Positions 62,488-64,000 of a DNA stretch of 64,000 nt are shown piece after piece (the stretch's first letter is position 1; each line of letters starts with the position of its first letter). The stretch covers positions 1 through 64,000 of the forward strand of contig NZ_JAALLS010000018.1 in NCBI RefSeq assembly GCF_011059105.1, read 5' to 3'. The translations under genes and the position numbers were made by a program. The DNA comes from Fodinibius halophilus (GTDB lineage: Bacteria > Bacteroidota > Rhodothermia > Balneolales > Balneolaceae). The notes beneath the pieces were generated by a model. That model ran no database searches, had not been told where the DNA came from, and saw only the letters and a program-made list of their open reading frames with translations.

Positions 62488-64000
62488 TAGTTAGAAACCG
62501 ATAAAATGTTATTATAACGACTCGAATCCATTAATACCTTTACCGCTTCATTCACCACTCTGTCATAAGGTAATGAGGCAGAATACTGCCCCTTCTTCCC
62601 CTTGTAACGGGCAATTAACTCTTGGTAAAGAAGTTGGTCAATCACATCACGCTGATTATAAAAAGCCTGCGTTTTATTTGATTCAATCTTATTGCCGAGT
62701 GCAGTAAGATGTTTCTTTTCATCTTCAGCTATCTGCAATGCCGAATCGATCTTTGCCAGATATTTTTCGGAAGGAGTTTCATATTCAAATTCCTGATCTT
62801 CTATATAACGTTGGAATTTTTCAAATAATGTATCAGCCCCCATTTTGTGCTCTAACGAATCATGATTTGCTGCATACTTATTGGCAAATTTAAAAATCAT
62901 ATTCTGCTGCATTAAAGAAGTTTGGAGCAGGCTGGGTTTTTTATCCGATATTTGAATATCCGGGCTAATGCCATCCCCGTCAAAAACTGGACGTCCACTT
63001 TTTGTTCTAAATTTTCTGCGGGTAGAATCAGGTTTATTGACAACACTGTTATTTTGATCATGCGTATAGGTAACCGACTGTATACTTCTTCCACTGGGTA
63101 TATAGTAGCGAGATGTTGTCAACTTTAGGGAGGTATTATAAGATAACGGGCGTACAACCTGAACCAAGCCTTTCCCAAAGCTCTGCTCACCCATAATAAC
63201 AGCGCGATCGAGATCTTGCATAGCCCCTGCCACAATCTCAGAAGCACTGGCACTTCCTCCATTTTGCAATATCACCACAGAGAGATCCGGAAGAAGAGGA
63301 GTTTCCTTAGTCTTAAAACTATTATTATGCTGACGTAACCGCCCCCTCGTTTCTACCACCGTTCTACCCTGTGGCACAAACTTATCTACCAAGCCTACTG
63401 CCTGATCTAATAATCCCCCCGGATTATTTCTTAGATCCAACACTAATCCCTGCAACTCTTTTTGAGCCTGTAAGTGCTCAATAGCCTCTTGTACTTCTCC
63501 GGCTGCATTTTGAGAAAAACGGCTTAATAGTATGTATCCAACTTTTTTCTGTTCTCCCACAAAACCCACATATGGCACATTTTTCACTTCAACGCGCTGT
63601 CGCGTCAATTCAAATTTCAGCGGATCATCGATGCCATATCGCTGAACCGTCATAGTAACAGTAGTGCCCGGCTCACCGGTTGTTAAGCTACGAACCTCTT
63701 CGGGACTTAAGCTATTTACTGGAACCCCATCAACAGCCGTTATAACATCTCCCGTTCGTATTCCTTTGCTATGGGCCGAATATCCCTCCAGGGGGGCAAT
63801 AACTACAATATCATCCCCCCGATATCCCACATCCATACCAACCCCGCCGTAGCTTCCGCGGGTCATTATCTCCATACTCTGATTATCAGCCTCATCAATC
63901 AACACTGTATATGGATCCAGGGATTCGAGCATGGCATCAATCCCCTTTCGCATAAGCTGCTCCGGGTTTACCTCATCCACATAATGCAGCGACACCTCCC
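62487..64000 (-). CDS. S41 C-terminal processing peptidase (CtpA/Tsp-like), 5' end outside window
   Basis: At least 502 residues; the frame stays open to the window edge, so the signal peptide and N-terminus are missing. A PDZ domain (about 47-120; SYGGVGMDVGYRG) is followed by the S41 core. The Ser is in GGSASASEIVAGA (residues 248-252 of the visible part) and Lys275 in SFGKG, the usual dyad. The C-terminal helical region (about 370-500) resembles bacterial CtpA proteins acting in the periplasm on cell-wall hydrolases or damaged proteins. Confidence 0.92.
   Translation of the reverse strand, partial: EVSLHYVDEVNPEQLMRKGIDAMLESLDPYTVLIDEADNQSMEIMTRGSYGGVGMDVGYRGDDIVVIAPLEGYSAHSKGIRTGDVITAVDGVPVNSLSPEEVRSLTTGEPGTTVTMTVQRYGIDDPLKFELTRQRVEVKNVPYVGFVGEQKKVGYILLSRFSQNAAGEVQEAIEHLQAQKELQGLVLDLRNNPGGLLDQAVGLVDKFVPQGRTVVETRGRLRQHNNSFKTKETPLLPDLSVVILQNGGSASASEIVAGAMQDLDRAVIMGEQSFGKGLVQVVRPLSYNTSLKLTTSRYYIPSGRSIQSVTYTHDQNNSVVNKPDSTRRKFRTKSGRPVFDGDGISPDIQISDKKPSLLQTSLMQQNMIFKFANKYAANHDSLEHKMGADTLFEKFQRYIEDQEFEYETPSEKYLAKIDSALQIAEDEKKHLTALGNKIESNKTQAFYNQRDVIDQLLYQELIARYKGKKGQYSASLPYDRVVNEAVKVLMDSSRYNNILSVSN

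Overview
The window looks like a core-chromosome segment of a Bacteroidota-related bacterium, most likely Balneolota or Rhodothermota. This is an inference from gene content: an S9B dipeptidyl peptidase, DUF3857 transglutaminase-like protein, GldE/CorC-type protein, three tandem OmpH/Skp genes behind bamA, and a kynA-kynU pair. Base composition is moderate, genes are densely packed, and I saw no rRNA, tRNA, CRISPR array, transposase or integrase.

Layout. 0.2-5.5 kb (minus): accD, an S9B peptidase, obgE and dprA. 5.7-10.7 kb (plus): a probable quinone/electrophile detoxification run of pirin, ring-cleaving dioxygenase, MhqD-like hydrolase, FMN reductase, DsbA-like protein and LtrA. 10.8-15.1 kb (minus): tsaB, a DUF3857 protein and pyrC. 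Two copies of a palindromic intergenic element lie at 10.71-10.83 and 13.61-13.74 kb. 15.3-17.0 kb (plus): xseA and a DUF308-like membrane protein.

The standout is a compact retron at 17.3-19.4 kb (minus). It has a recognisable msr-msd RNA gene (19199-19371) with 16-bp a1/a2 repeats and a 19-bp msd stem, a nucleoside-deoxyribosyltransferase-like effector with a C-terminal extension, and a retron reverse transcriptase. This order matches type II-A (Ec86/St85-like) retrons. The cassette lies directly behind pheA and is bracketed by two 32-bp direct copies (31/32 identical) of the pheA 3' end. That indicates insertion at the end of pheA, although no recombinase is present.

20.7-29.9 kb (minus): a TetR-controlled efflux operon resembling E. 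coli cecR-ybhGFSR plus a TolC, with a small membrane protein, a beta-barrel protein and an alpha/beta hydrolase inserted. Twin palindromes upstream of tetR are good operator candidates. 30.1-38.2 kb (minus): a two-domain AAA ATPase, a CorC/GldE protein, a frameshifted four-helix-bundle gene, enoyl-CoA hydratase, a membrane coiled-coil protein, a second coiled-coil protein, PspA and thymidine phosphorylase. 38.3-43.1 kb: pdxB, tatD, an N-acetylglucosamine kinase-like gene, kynA and kynU. 43.4-48.5 kb (plus): recA, recX, an AI-2E family permease, purN and purH. 48.6-54.1 kb (plus): the rod-shape operon mreB-mreC-mreD-mrdA-rodA. 54.1-64.0 kb: rnhB, a frameshifted VWA gene, then a minus-strand envelope operon running ctpA-like peptidase, PHP phosphoesterase, ribH, uppS, bamA and three ompH genes, ending in a clear terminator.

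Other oddities are an AccD whose four zinc-ribbon cysteines are all replaced, a CPYS DsbA-like protein, and two single-base frameshifts that may be real decay or sequence errors.
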